Below, piece after piece: positions 9,230 through 19,756 of a DNA stretch of 64,000 bases. Source of the DNA: Agapetus fuscipes (lineage: Eukaryota > Arthropoda > Insecta > Trichoptera > Glossosomatidae). Numbering within the stretch: the first letter of the stretch is position 1; every line of letters starts with the position of its first letter. The notes beneath the pieces were generated by a model that was not told the DNA's origin, did no database searches, and was given only the letters and a program-made list of their open reading frames with translations. The position numbers were made by a program, and so were the translations under genes. The DNA lies in contig OX637337.1 in NCBI GenBank assembly GCA_951799405.1, positions 372,001-436,000 on the forward strand, in the 5' to 3' direction.

Positions 9230-9872
9230 GGGTTGCAGGCCGTGAGGGTGGCTGTGTGTGCGAGGGCGCGGGCAGTGGGGCAGTGTGCGCGCTGCGAGCA
9301 GGTTGCGCCCGCGCCCGCGCCGCTGGAGCCGCAGCGCCCAGCGCGCTCTACCTCTCCACCACTCTCTGCTCGCCAGTCTGTTCGTGACAGTCCTCGCGCG
9401 CGGGCACGCCGAGCACGCTCCTCCCAGGCCGCGTTATGCCGCCCGCCTTTGCCGTCACCACCTTCAACAAGTGCGACCACTGGTTCCTCCGCGGCTTCCT
9501 CCGGAGCGCCGTCCTCTGCCAGCTGCTGCTGCTCTGCTCTCCCAGGCTGGCGCTGCAGGACCTCCTGGCCTTCCTCAGCTCGCGCCCCAGCAGCGCCCAG
9601 GACCTCCTGCCCTGCAGCTCCCTGGCCACAGCGCGCACTCACAACACCATCCCTCCCGCGTCTCGGGGATCCTGAATAATTGCGTTTGGTGATTAAGCTG
9701 TGCAGTGTGCTGCAGAGTTGTGAAGAAAGTGATCTGTATTGATTTTTAATTTCCTCTGTGTCCAGTGGGAACCTTAAGCACCTGTTCTCCTCTGCCTGCG
9801 CCAGCCCCGGCTGCCTGCTCATCTGCCCATCTGCCCATCTGCTCATCTGCTCATCTGCTCATCTGCTGGAAG
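9230..9872 (+). other. CpG-rich candidate first exon
   Basis: This is the most GC- and CpG-rich block of the window, in otherwise AT-rich repeats. It ends in a strong splice-donor match, AAG|GTAAGA at 9870-9878. A short frame 9436-9675 (79 codons) begins in a reasonable context and encodes a hydrophobic stretch (SAVLCQLLLLC) near residue 25, but it closes about 200 bp before the donor and resembles no known family. The whole block could be a 5' UTR with upstream frames or a noncoding first exon. Overlapping frames on both strands are open only because of the base composition. No promoter element was identified with confidence. Confidence 0.4.
9822..9869 (+). repeat. CATCTGCTCATCTGC short tandem repeat
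   Basis: Six approximate copies of a 10-bp unit (CATCTGCYCA type) lie immediately before the splice donor at 9873, inside the putative exon. Confidence 0.8.
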
Positions 9873-9950
9873 GTAAGATTACTTTTACATTTGCAATACT
9901 TTCAAATGTTGCATAGTACACATTACCTACATAATATTGCATTACATATT

Positions 9951-10190
9951 CCTTGACTTATAGGTTGGGATGAGACTGACCCCCATCCTGTAAAAAATGG
10001 TTCACTTTGTTTCAAGGAAGGTCGGCAAAAGTTGCAGAGTTTATATTCGTTTGAGGTTTGGTTTTAATTTGTATGTACACATTCAGCATTTGTAAGCGCG
10101 AACTTACACGTGTCTGTTTGTGGACATGCATTTGATATGAGTTCTGAATGTTAATATATCTTTGCAACTTCGATTAAAGATTATAGATAT
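9951..10190 (+). mobile_element. RTE-like LINE 3' tail
   Basis: Runs from CCTTGACTTATAGGTTGGGA to TTTGCAACTTCGATTAAAG, with an internal deletion of the CCAATGTCACCCC segment. No coding remnant is attached. Confidence 0.85.
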
Positions 10191-10406
10191 CAGATAAATG
10201 ATAATTTAATATCTATTAATTTCTGATCAGCTCCTGCTGGATGAGACTCACGATGATTTGACTACACGAGCTTGCAGTGGGTACAGCTTTCATGTACTGA
10301 CGAGTTTCAGGCTAGCTCTATGGAGCCAGTTACTAATAGTGTATAACAATTTTGTTATGAACTCGAGTTCTTGCACTTTTTCCACTCTTGAGTACCGTCT
10401 GGCTGT

Positions 10407-10460
10407 AAGCAGTAACCAGAAACCAGTAAGCAGGAAACAGTAACCAGTAAGCAGTAAGCC
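10407..10460 (+). repeat. Degenerate 7-bp repeat (CAGTAAC/CAGTAAG)
   Basis: Short alternating AGCAGTAA and ACCAGTAA units occur in a run of about 55 bp. The flanking 10200-10800 stretch has no gene and no other repeat that I recognise. Confidence 0.6.
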
Positions 10461-10810
10461 GCGCTGTCTTCTCGAAAACTGTTCCCGCGACATAAATAAA
10501 TTATTCCGATACGTTTCCAATTCATTAAACTACTGCCATACATCACTGTGGGAAGCAGCTAGCGGGGTGGCTGCGCAGTGCGCACTCTCTATAGTCCACA
10601 CTCTCTAGCAGGAGGAACTGATCTCTCCCACCGACTACTGCCATCAGCTTACTTATACACTTCTGCGAAAGCCTAGAATGATTACTATTACTGAAATACA
10701 CGTAGCATGGTAATGTTGCCGTGGAGTTCTCAAAGTCATTTACAGCTGCCCACCCGAAATTAATATTAAGATTGTTTGTTTTAAATAGGAAAATTTCATT
10801 AATTGTTTGT

Positions 10811-11070
10811 GTTCTTTGACTTATAGGTTAGTATAAGGCTGACCACCCATACTGTAAAAAAATATTTCACTTTGACAATGTCACCCCTGTTTCAGGAAAG
10901 ATCGGCAAAAGTTGCAGGGATGTTCATTTGAGATTGTTTTGTTGTTGTTGTTATAAGTACACATGTGGCATGTGTAAGCGCGAACTTATACGTGCCTGCG
11001 TATGGGAATGCAGTTAATATGAATCTTAAATGTAATTTATCTTTGCAACTTACATTATAGATTAAGTAGA
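10811..11070 (+). mobile_element. RTE-like LINE 3' tail
   Basis: Runs from TTTGACTTATAGGTTAGTAT to TTTGCAACTTACATTATAG. More diverged than the copies at 33740 and 59285, so probably older. Confidence 0.8.
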
Positions 11071-11462
11071 TTTCACAGGAACTATTTTTCTTGTTTGTTA
11101 ATCTGTAGATATTATTTTGTGGCACTTCCGCCGGTAATTATTTTAAGGTATTTATACGTATAGGTACACCATACAGTGATTGTGAGGAGCTACGTATAGC
11201 CTTGAATTAAATCTGCCGATATGCTGGAAATCCTGCAATAGATAATGTAGATAATGAGATGATCTGAAGCTCTATTCTGCTAAATTCCTTACACTTTGGA
11301 TATCAACCCAAGTCGGAGCTTGCTAGCGCTTGCGAAATAACTCCATAGATAAAACATCATACCTAGTACACCTCATTTCGGTAGTGTAATGGCAAAGGGG
11401 TATATCTGTCCAATTTTTCATTTTTTAAGTTTGTTCCAACTGTCTAAAATAGTTATTTATGC

Positions 11463-11532
11463 CACTGCCTAGTAATGATAGCCTTTGTAATACGAGTGCT
11501 AGTTTGTGTTACAAAGGCTAATTACGTGCAGT
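11463..11532. repeat. Long hairpin inside MITE family 3
   Basis: CCACTGC, TAAT and TAGCCTTTGTAA on the left pair in order with TTACAAAGGCTA, ATTA and GCAGTGG on the right, around a loop of about 15 bases. The arms are interrupted by small bulges. Confidence 0.75.
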
Positions 11533-11671
11533 GGAATACAATACTTTTTCTACGACCATGAAATAAATAACAAAATAGTAAATAGTAGTCATTATAATGT
11601 ACTCGCCCATTTGAAGTAATTAAAACCTTACTTTTGTCAAAACGTGTAATTTATCATTCCCTTCGATTATC

Positions 11672-11770
11672 TAATCTAATCTAAGTTGCAAAGATATATT
11701 ACATTTAGGATTCATATTAAATTCATGCCCACAAGCAACCACATATAAGGTCGCGCTTATACAATGTATA
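11672..11770 (-). mobile_element. RTE-like LINE 3' tail fragment, nested
   Basis: Reads in reverse as CGCGACCTTATATG...TTGCAACTTAGATTAGATTAG, the last 100 bp of the tail with the (ATTAG)n end. It is inserted within MITE family 3. Confidence 0.8.
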
Positions 11771-11925
11771 TATGATTTCATAAAAAAAAATGTGATTCAC
11801 AAGTTTGTTTTTGCTCTCCTGTAAAATTTGTTCTGAGACAGATATACCCCTTTGCCTGTACACTACTTATTTTGGACACGAATCGCTTAGCAGAATAGCG
11901 CTTCTTGTGATAACAAATGAACGGA

Positions 11926-12398
11926 AATAAAAACTTCAGCGTCATAGTGAGAGCACGCTCCTTCTTGTTCCGGTGTCACTTTTATTTTTATTATTTTTTA
12001 TTTAAAAAAAATAGATTTGTGAAGAGGAATGCAATTCACCAACCTATTCTGCCTGGCCAGAAACAGGTATTAATATCATCATTTAATAATTCATTATTGT
12101 TTATTATTAATGAATTATTAAATAATAATTACCCAATAACATCTGTTGAACCAGGGTCAAAGTTAAAGTCAAGTGACCCAAGCGGGGATCGAACCAACGT
12201 TGTTCCATTCGAAACACGCTAGAAAGATCAGCCCTCTTGGGCCCCGCGGCTATAACCCCGACTAAACGACTTCTAACGAAGAGCGGCGATCAGCGCAAGT
12301 ATGGCAATAAAAACTTCAGCGTCATAGTGAGAGCACGCTCCTTCTTGTTCCGGTGTCACTTCTAACGAAGAGCAGCGATCAGCGCAAGTATGGCTACC
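11926..12398. repeat. Tandem duplication (about 90 bp unit), first unit split by SINE-C
   Basis: The text AATAAAAACTTCAGCGTCAT through GGTGTCACTT occurs at 11926-11977 and again at 12306-12362, each followed by CTAACGAAGAGC and CAGCGCAAGTATGGC. In the first unit the SINE-C at about 11978-12262 separates the halves. In the second unit the site is empty, so both boundaries and the ACTT target duplication can be read directly. Confidence 0.8.
11978..12262 (-). mobile_element. SINE-C, full copy
   Basis: On the minus strand: a head with GGGCCCAAGAGGGCTGATC and a B box GGTTCGATCCC, a middle containing GTTCAACAGATGTT and an ATTAAT-rich inverted repeat, then CCTGTTTCTGGCCAGGC, GAATTGCATTCCTCTTCAC, and an A-rich end. 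It is flanked by ACTT on both sides. The head resembles a class II tRNA. Other copies lie at 48612-48713 and 60345-60600. Confidence 0.8.
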
Positions 12399-12399
12399 A

Positions 12400-12815
12400 T
12401 ATAAAGTGAAAGAAAATCATAAAAAAGTATTTGTATTTTTTGGCGGGGAAAGGGTTAAAATTTAATAAAAGGCTTCGATTCTTGAACTTTGATTAACGCC
12501 CATAATAAAAATCAATCATTGTTTTTACAAAATATAATAATAAAATTACGAGTAGGTATACGAGTACGTATACCCACCATACAAATAGTTAGTTTTCATA
12601 CAACGGAGATAAATGACCATACTACAAATTAAAATACTTAAACGGGTAACTACAATAATGTTACAAATTATTATGTTGTTATGAAAATTTCAGAAGACCT
12701 GTTGCAAAATACCTACTAAATTATAATTATAGCCCTATCATAGTAAACAACCTTATTTTATGCTTTAAAATCATGTGCCGTCTTTTTTAAAATTTATTTA
12801 TATTTTACCATATGT
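12400..12815. other. AT-rich DNA, nothing recognised
   Basis: No frame, repeat or structured element could be supported in this interval. Confidence 0.4.
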
Positions 12816-12819
12816 TATA

Positions 12820-13063
12820 CGGTCCGTATTTTAATGGTTAATGCACGGACTCGCAATTGGAAGGTCGAGAGAACGATTTCCGTTTGAGCATTTATTTTCA
12901 AAGTTCCCTTCGCTGGATTGAAAAACTTAAATGTCTTACTAAATATCATCCAGCCTTATAGCAACTGGGTCTTTCTTGTGTTATTGGCGCTTTTTACAGA
13001 GACGACCTAGCTCGCAGAGGTGTGATTCAAATAAAACGATGCTTATCGAATAAATCATCCAAA
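12820..13063 (+). mobile_element. SINE-A, old copy, tail type 1
   Basis: The head is strongly decayed (GGTCCGTATTTTAATGGTTA, GGACTCGCAATTGGAAGGTC). The body and the end TCGAATAAATCATCCAAAT are recognisable. The broken B box implies an ancient insertion. Confidence 0.8.
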
Positions 13064-13076
13064 TATTTGTATTCAT

Positions 13077-13345
13077 TCCTTGACTTATAGGTTGATATGA
13101 GGCTAACCATCCTTACTGTAACAAATGGTTCACTTTGCCAATGTCACCCCTGTTTCAGAGAAGGTTGACAAAAGTTGCATGGCTTATGTTCATTTCAGGT
13201 TTGGATTTTAATTTGTAAGTAGCTAAATATGCAGCATTTGTAAGTGCGAACTAACGCGTGTCTGTTTGTGGGCACGCATTTAATATGTATTTTTTATTTT
13301 ATTATATCTTGGCAACTTAGGTTATAGACTATAGAATATATATAT
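13077..13345 (+). mobile_element. RTE-like LINE 3' tail
   Basis: Follows the old SINE-A directly. Runs from TCCTTGACTTATAGGTTGAT to TTGGCAACTTAGGTTATAG. No coding part. Confidence 0.85.
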
Positions 13346-13349
13346 ATTG

Positions 13350-13995
13350 AAATAGCTGGTTACGCATTGTACTCGCGTACACACCGAGGTGTGTAAAATT
13401 GATTAAACATTTTTTAATGAAACTGCGTAAGCTGGTGGCAGCTTTACGAATCTTTTGTGGGTTTATGTATGAATGAGAGTTGAGTGCAGCTCCCCTTACA
13501 ATGCATTTCATGTCAGCTTTCGTTTCTGTTCTGTCTTCTTGCCGAGCACCTAGCCCAGGTACCTACATGGCGTTGTGCATATTCGGCCAGCAAGGTTCTC
13601 TGTGTTGTTGAGCGCAAGCGCACTGCTGTGTGTCTGCAGTTCTGGGAAGGCCAGTGTCGCTGCATTATGTAGAGTGCGGTGTGCGTGAGGTGGGGTTCCT
13701 ACTACCTACCCTGGGGGACGTGGCGCCGACAGGGTGAAGACTCGCCACCGACAATGCCGGACTCCGGTATTGTTCCCATCTGTATAGCGATATTTGTTTT
13801 TAAATGTGAAATCGTATATTGTATTATCTTCATGCTTTTTGTCCTTGGTGCGCTTTGTTGGGCTTTCCAGCAACTCTGCAGTAACATGTGTAGCTTTCAA
13901 ATATCCTTACAAGAAAATAACAACTCTCTGTGACTGTAATTCTGCCGCTTTCACGATTTTGCTGAATATGTTGCAAAAAAGGCAAGAAGCTGCTC
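13350..13995. other. Unassigned stretch with several short frames
   Basis: Moderately GC-rich between 13540 and 13770. Frames of 60-84 codons exist on both strands but none has a recognisable motif or splice framing. Confidence 0.4.
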
Positions 13996-14005
13996 ATATA
14001 GTGCA

Positions 14006-14080
14006 ACCTTAAGCAACATTGGGCGTGGTCAGTGCTTGGATGGGTAACCGCTCAGGTACACCGCGTGTCGTTGGCATCTT
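14006..14080 (+). pseudogene. 5S rRNA-derived segment, 5' truncated (head of composite SINE)
   Basis: TTAAGCAACATTGGGCGTGG, TGCTTGGATGGGTAACCGC and ACACCGCGTGTCGTTGG correspond to the 3' two-thirds of animal 5S rRNA, including the A-box and C-box promoter regions. It joins the tRNA-like head of SINE-A through GGCATCTTGGACCGGTCC, exactly as at 53460. It is not a working 5S gene because the 5' part is missing and the sequence runs straight into the SINE. Confidence 0.85.
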
Positions 14081-14403
14081 GGACCGGTCCGTAGTCCGTA
14101 GTGGTAACCCTTCGGACTCGTAAATGGAAGGTTGTGGATTCGGATCCCGGCGGAACACAAAAATATACCATTTATATTTCGAATGTGCTCTTCGCTGGGT
14201 TGAAAAATTCGTAAACCTTTAACAATGACCGGTCACCAAAGGTTCATCCAGCCTTACAGCAACTGGGTCTTGCTTGAGTATTGGCGCTTTGTAGCGACGA
14301 CCAAGCTCGTACACCTCTGCGGCACTACAACAAGTGTCATAGACCCCTAGAGTCTTAAGAATCTAGGGAGTCTCCCGCACAGGATTTCTTAAAAAAAAAA
14401 AAA
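14077..14403 (+). mobile_element. SINE-A with 5S head, tail type 2
   Basis: tRNA-Thr-like head (CGGACTCGTAAATGGAAGG, then GGATTCGGATCCC as a mutated B box), common body (CAGCAACTGGGTCTTGCTTG), then the type-2 tail: CACCTCTGCGGCACTAC, hairpin CCCTAGA/TCTAGGG, TCTCCCGCACAGG and a 13-A end. Together with 14006-14080 it forms the second known copy of the 5S-tRNA composite in this window. Confidence 0.9.
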
Positions 14404-14600
14404 CCTTTTACCGCATTGTTCACGATGGGGTCGCATGAGAGGTGTGGAACCTATTGGTTTTCATAAGTAAAAGAGCCGGCGTAACGGCAACCCCTTCCCT
14501 TGAATTGGAGGTTTCTCAGCTATCGAGGTGGCTAGTTCTCATTTCTTGTGAAGGCTGAGTAAATCTTGCCGATATTTAGATTTTGGGTTTGAAATAGAAC
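14404..14600 (-). mobile_element. SINE-B, 3' two-thirds
   Basis: On the minus strand: CAGCCTTCACAAGAAATGAG, GCTGAGAAACCTCC, GCCGGCTCTTTTAC and TCATGCGACCCCATCG. The tRNA head and the extreme 3' end are missing. It abuts the A run of the preceding SINE-A. Confidence 0.8.
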
Positions 14601-14612
14601 CGAAATTGCGAA

Positions 14613-14853
14613 TCTATAATCTATAATCTAAGTTGCAAGGATATATTCATTTAAAGCTTTCAGATGTAGGTAAGCCCACAAACCAACACGTGTAGTTCGC
14701 GCTTACAAATGCTGAATGCGTACCTACTTACAAATAAAATCCAAACCTCAAATGAACATAAGCCCCACAACTTTTGCCGACCTTCCCTGAAACAGGGGTG
14801 ACATTGGCAAAGTGAACTATTTTTTACAGTATGGGTGGTCAGCCTCATACCAA
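14613..14853 (-). mobile_element. RTE-like LINE 3' tail
   Basis: Reads in reverse from TTGGTATGAGGCTGACC to TTGCAACTTAGATTATAGAT, with an (ATTATAG)n-type end. It is followed without a gap by another copy in the same orientation. Confidence 0.85.
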
Positions 14854-14854
14854 T

Positions 14855-15063
14855 TTATCTAATCTAAGCTGCAAAGATATATATCATTTAAGATTTATAT
14901 TAAATGCATTCCCACAAGCAGACATGTACAATTTCGCGCTAACACATGCCGCATGCACCCTGCAACTCTTGCCGTCCTTCCCTGAGACAGGGGTGACATT
15001 GGCAAAGTGAACCATTTTTACAGCATGGGTGGTCAGCCGCATACCAACATATAAGTCAAGGAG
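14855..15063 (-). mobile_element. RTE-like LINE 3' tail (tandem with the previous)
   Basis: Reads in reverse from TCCTTGACTTATATGTTGGT to TTTGCAGCTTAGATTAG, with a deletion of the ATGTTCATTTGAG region. The two tails lie head to tail, suggesting insertion of one copy at the simple-repeat end of the other. Confidence 0.85.
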
Positions 15064-15370
15064 CAACATATTTCACGCATTTTACATTACTTTCATTACA
15101 AGAGCAATATTTCAGTACACGCCTCACTTCAGTGTTTGGCAACATTGTTCTCGCGGCACCAAAAACTCTATTTTCCTCTTTTCGCATCAACCATATCATT
15201 ATCTATAACGAGATTTCAAATCTATTATACTATTTCAGAATATTATACAATGTCATAATGATCGGTTTTTATTGTTATCATGGGCACAGGGTGGCAGGAT
15301 TGTGAATTACACTTGACATTAAATAAGTACATTAGTGGTGTTTTGAAAAAAGGTGTTTGATCTGAATAAG

Positions 15371-15684
15371 CAGGGATCCCAGCGCGGCCAGCAGAGGCGA
15401 CCAGCCCGCGCTGCAGGGATCCCAGCGTGGCCAGCAGAGGCGACCAGCCCGCGCTGTAGATCATTCTCGGAACTGAATAAACAGGGATCCCAGCGCGGCC
15501 AGCAGAGGCGACCAGCCCGCGCTGCAGATCATCCTCGGAACTGAATAAACAGGGATCCCAGCGCGGCCAGCAGAGGCGACCAGCCCGCGCTGCAGATCAT
15601 CCTCGGAACTGAATAAACAGGGATCCCAGCGCGGCCAGCAGAGGCGACCAGCCCGCGCTGCAGATCGTCCTCGGGACTGCGCGC
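15371..15684 (+). repeat. 68-bp minisatellite, five units
   Basis: GGATCCCAGCGCGGCCAGC begins units at 15371, 15414, 15482, 15550 and 15618. The first interval is 43 bp because the unit lacks about 25 bp, and the others are 68 bp. Each unit has inverted AGCGCG and CGCGCT arms around CCAGCAGAGGCGACCAG. Full units also contain GAATAAA. The CCAGCAGAGG core resembles a CTCF-type motif but one G is missing, so this is only suggestive. Open frames through the array are by-products. Confidence 0.9.
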
Positions 15685-15689
15685 GGAGA

Positions 15690-16370
15690 CGTTGTTAGGG
15701 GAGGTGCTAACACAAATAAAGCAAAGCCATACACTGCAGGTGCGAAGTGGCCGCTCTCATGCCGAGTGGGGTGCAGGTACTCACTTGGTGTTGTTGGTTC
15801 AGGTCCTGGCCGGGGCCCAATTTCACTAGCACACTTAGCAGCAACATTTAAGCAATCGTTGTACAATTTTTACACAAATACTTTTTATACGCACACACTC
15901 CAATTGTTGTATGCCCATGGCTCACAGTAATCTTAAAAATAGTCTCCTACATTTTATTACGTAATGTAGGGAAAACGTTATTTGAGTATTTGTATACGAC
16001 AAACTAAATAATCAACTGTCAAGGAGAACGAATGTTTTGATTTTTTCTTGAAAATTATGTGAGAATTGTTGCTAAGGATATTTTTTAACGAACTTTCTAA
16101 TGCAAATTTTCCTTCACTGCGCTGTCACTTTGAAATGCCCCCATTTTTATTTTTTGACGCGGTTGTTGTGTCGACTCGTCGGCGTTTTTCTATGGCACTG
16201 CTTCCAACCCTCACTGTCGATGCAATATGCTATCCATTGTTTTATTTTTTCTCAAAGTTTGTGCGCACGCAAGCAATAAATAATCGTGAAAGTTTATCGT
16301 TGGGTCTATGTTTTCCCCTCACACATGCTTACTTTCAACGCGTCCATCCTCTTTCCTCGCGATAATCGCG
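15690..16370. other. Unassigned DNA
   Basis: A GC-rich shoulder continues to about 15830. Beyond it the sequence is AT-rich with a 99-codon frame (16066-16365) that shows no recognisable domain. Confidence 0.4.
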
Positions 16371-16560
16371 AACCAACAGTCAATGAAATGCCCTGCGCGG
16401 CGGAAGGGCGCGGCAGATAAGGCCTCGCGCAACAGGGCGCTGGTGGGTTTATGGCGATGTTCACACGGATGTGCTGTAAGCCGGAGGGGCGGGGCGCTGT
16501 GTGAGGAGATGTCGGCGCGGAATGCTCAGAGCAATAACCAATAAACACCAGGATAACGCG
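16370..16560. promoter_or_regulatory. GC-rich island, candidate regulatory element
   Basis: A GC-rich, CpG-containing block (GCGCGGCGGAAGGGCGCGGC) embedded in AT-rich DNA, with a GATAAGG site. No repeat copy exists elsewhere in the window. Regulatory function is inferred from composition only. Confidence 0.2.
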
Positions 16561-16569
16561 GGATCGGGC

Positions 16570-17749
<1,180 letters not shown>

Positions 17750-17775
17750 AGAATTTGATTTGAATTTGTTCCGTT

Positions 17776-17990
17776 TAAATTTGATTATAATTATATTTTG
17801 AATTGTTTGTGTATTAACACTGTGAAAATTCATATTCAATAATATTTTATTTATTTAATTGTAAGATTCAAATCAAAACACTGTTTTGTAAACGTTTGTA
17901 AAATTAAATAATAAAAAATTATAATCGTTAAAATACAAAACGGTGTTTTGATTTGAATCTTTCAATTAAATAAAAAATATATTATTGCTT
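17776..17990. mobile_element. Foldback element F1
   Basis: GATTCAAATCAAAACACTGT on the left is inverted as AACGGTGTTTTGATTTGAATC on the right. Shared text (TTTGAATTGTTTGTGTATTA, ACACTGTGAAAATTC) links it to the elements at 29430-29712 and 44222-44460. No hammerhead-like core is left in this copy. Function unknown; possibly a Penelope-like terminal repeat. Confidence 0.6.
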
Positions 17991-18097
17991 ATACTTGTTT
18001 ATCTATTAAAATATATTTAAAAAAATACCCATATATATTGAAAAAATCTGATTTCTTAGAAAGGGTCCCCAAGATATTTTTTTTCGAAACATGATTT

Positions 18098-18335
18098 TTG
18101 CCACCCATACTGTAAAAAATGGTTCACTTTGCCAATGTCACCCCTGTTTCAGTGAAGGTCGGCAAGAGTTGCAGGGCTTATGTTCATTTGAGATTGGGTT
18201 TTTAAATTGTAGGTCCACATGCGGCATGTGTGAGCGCGAAATTATGCATGTCTGCTTGAAAGAATGCATTTAATATGAATCTCAAATGATACATACTCGT
18301 ATATTTGCAGCTTAGATTTAGATTTCAGATTTTTC
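18098..18335 (+). mobile_element. RTE-like LINE 3' tail
   Basis: Begins within the tail at CCACCCATACTGTAAAAAA, so it is truncated further than most, and ends TTTGCAGCTTAGATTTAG. Confidence 0.85.
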
Positions 18336-18355
18336 GTCTTTAATATTCTTTAGAG

Positions 18356-18560
18356 CAGGCATGCCGAAGCACACGGCCCGCCAGATGAGTTTGAACTGAA
18401 CTTTTTTTTTTACATAGTAACATAAAATCAATCCGGCCTTTTCAATTTGATAGTCTACGGTTTTTTTCGGCTAGTACTTAGTAAAAACTAGGTTATGTGG
18501 TCCACAATATTCTCCAATTGTTCTCAAAGAAAAGTAAATTCAAGTGATAACCTTTGTAAA
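18356..18560 (+). mobile_element. hAT-type terminal remnant
   Basis: CAGGCATGCCGAAGCACACG and GGCCCGCCAGATGAGTTTG resemble the terminal inverted repeat and subterminal sequence of many hAT elements. No opposite end and no transposase sequence can be seen nearby. Confidence 0.4.
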
Positions 18561-18569
18561 GACTCTCGA

Positions 18570-19140
18570 GCCCCTGGTGCTGCTGCACCGCTACTTACTG
18601 CACCGACCACTTCTTAATCCACGCCTGGTGGGAATAAGGAATATTAAATTACTGGGCTGCATCATTAACCTTTGGTAATTATACGGAGCTGGCTCTGTAC
18701 CCCGAGTATACAACACGTAGTTCTTGTTAGGAAGACACAACAGCCCCTCTGGTGAGCGACTTTATTTTCTTACAGATTATATGTTTACGCAACCGAGGGG
18801 AATTTCCACAATGTCTTATACTTGGGGTACTGTACTCGTGCAAGTGCTGACACTCGCCAGGTGAGCAGTTAGGGCAATCACTTATTGAGAGCGCATTATT
18901 TCATTAGAGGAAAAGGTCACCGAGGAGTCGGAGTCGATACCTTATTCACTACCCGGGGAGGAATGCATGGAGTCCATCTTGTGCTCTGCTATCTCACCCA
19001 TAAACTTCCCGCGAGGTGAGATCTCTTTGTGGTGTCTTCACAATATGTGGGTTCCTGTGTGCTGACCAGCCAGGGCTGCCACAAGCTCGCATCGTCGACG
19101 AAATCCGAAGACAATTAATTTTATCTAGAGAAAATGGAAC
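18570..19140. other. Unassigned DNA
   Basis: Contains CCCCTCTGGTGAGCGACTTT at about 18745, a member of the decayed repeat also seen at 6690, 26655 and 38090. No gene. Confidence 0.4.
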
Positions 19141-19147
19141 TACTTAT

Positions 19148-19394
19148 CGCACGTTTAATAATAAAGAGAAATAACTCGAAAATTGGGAAAATCAAGATTT
19201 TGTAATAAAACGCAAGAACAATGCGAGAAGAATAAGTAGAATGCAACAGCCGTTCAATTTGGACGAAGATGACCGAGATAAAGCATCGGCCGCCTTTTTC
19301 ATCCCATACAAGTTGTACTGGCTGTCTGAACTTCAAACGTGATTTCCCAACATTCATGTTTTTTGAGTTATTGCTCTTTATTATTAAACGTGCG
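19148..19394 (-). mobile_element. MITE family 1, copy 2 (247 bp)
   Basis: Same length and termini as the copy at 4519-4765 but in the opposite orientation. Flanks are TTAT and ATAT, which agree at three of four bases with a 4-bp target duplication. A few substitutions separate the copies. The short frame common to both copies (VGKSRLKFRQPVQLVWDEK) is probably incidental. Confidence 0.85.
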
Positions 19395-19515
19395 ATATCA
19401 TATCGTGTCTATTGTTCCAATGAGGTTCGCACGTGTATTGGCATAGAAAATTCTGTGTCGTCAACCGGCCGGATTGCCAGGGAAAAAGCAAACAAATATT
19501 TTGTTACTGATTGAG

Positions 19516-19750
19516 TGACCGGTCCGTAGCTCAGTGGTAACACTGCGGACTCTGATTAGGAAGGTTGTGGGTTCGATTCTCGGCGGAGCACAAAAATATA
19601 TACCATTTATATTTTCAAATTTTCTCTTCGCCGGGTTGAAAAATTCATAAAACCTTTACCAATGACCGGTTACCAAAGGTCCATCCAGCCTTACAGCAAC
19701 TGGGTCTTGCTTGAGAATTGGCGTTTTGTAGCGACGACGATCAAGCTCGT
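19516..19750 (+). mobile_element. SINE-A, truncated before the tail
   Basis: Head with GTAGCTCAGTGGTAACAC and intact B-box-like GGTTCGATTC, body to CAAGCTCGT, then five A residues. The tail is missing and SINE-B begins immediately, in the same direction. The A box here (GCTCAGTGG) is closer to a true tRNA than in the other copies. Confidence 0.85.
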
Positions 19751-19756
19751 AAAAAG

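Larger units (their letters stand above)
11381..11866. mobile_element. MITE family 3 (about 486 bp), with nested LINE tail
   Basis: The terminal inverted repeats are about 30 bp with two mismatches: GTAGTGTAATGGCAAAGGGG at the left and the inverse of GTAGTGTACAGGCAAAGGGG at the right. Inside lies a long hairpin (11463-11532) and an inverted LINE tail fragment (11672-11770) that must have inserted later. No target duplication is evident. No coding frame of note. Confidence 0.75.

Noticed and set aside
9184..9846. Frames of 220 codons (minus) and 144-148 codons (plus)
   Set aside because: They overlap on both strands in a GC-rich block with few stop codons by composition and encode low-complexity Ala/Arg/Pro/Ser sequence.
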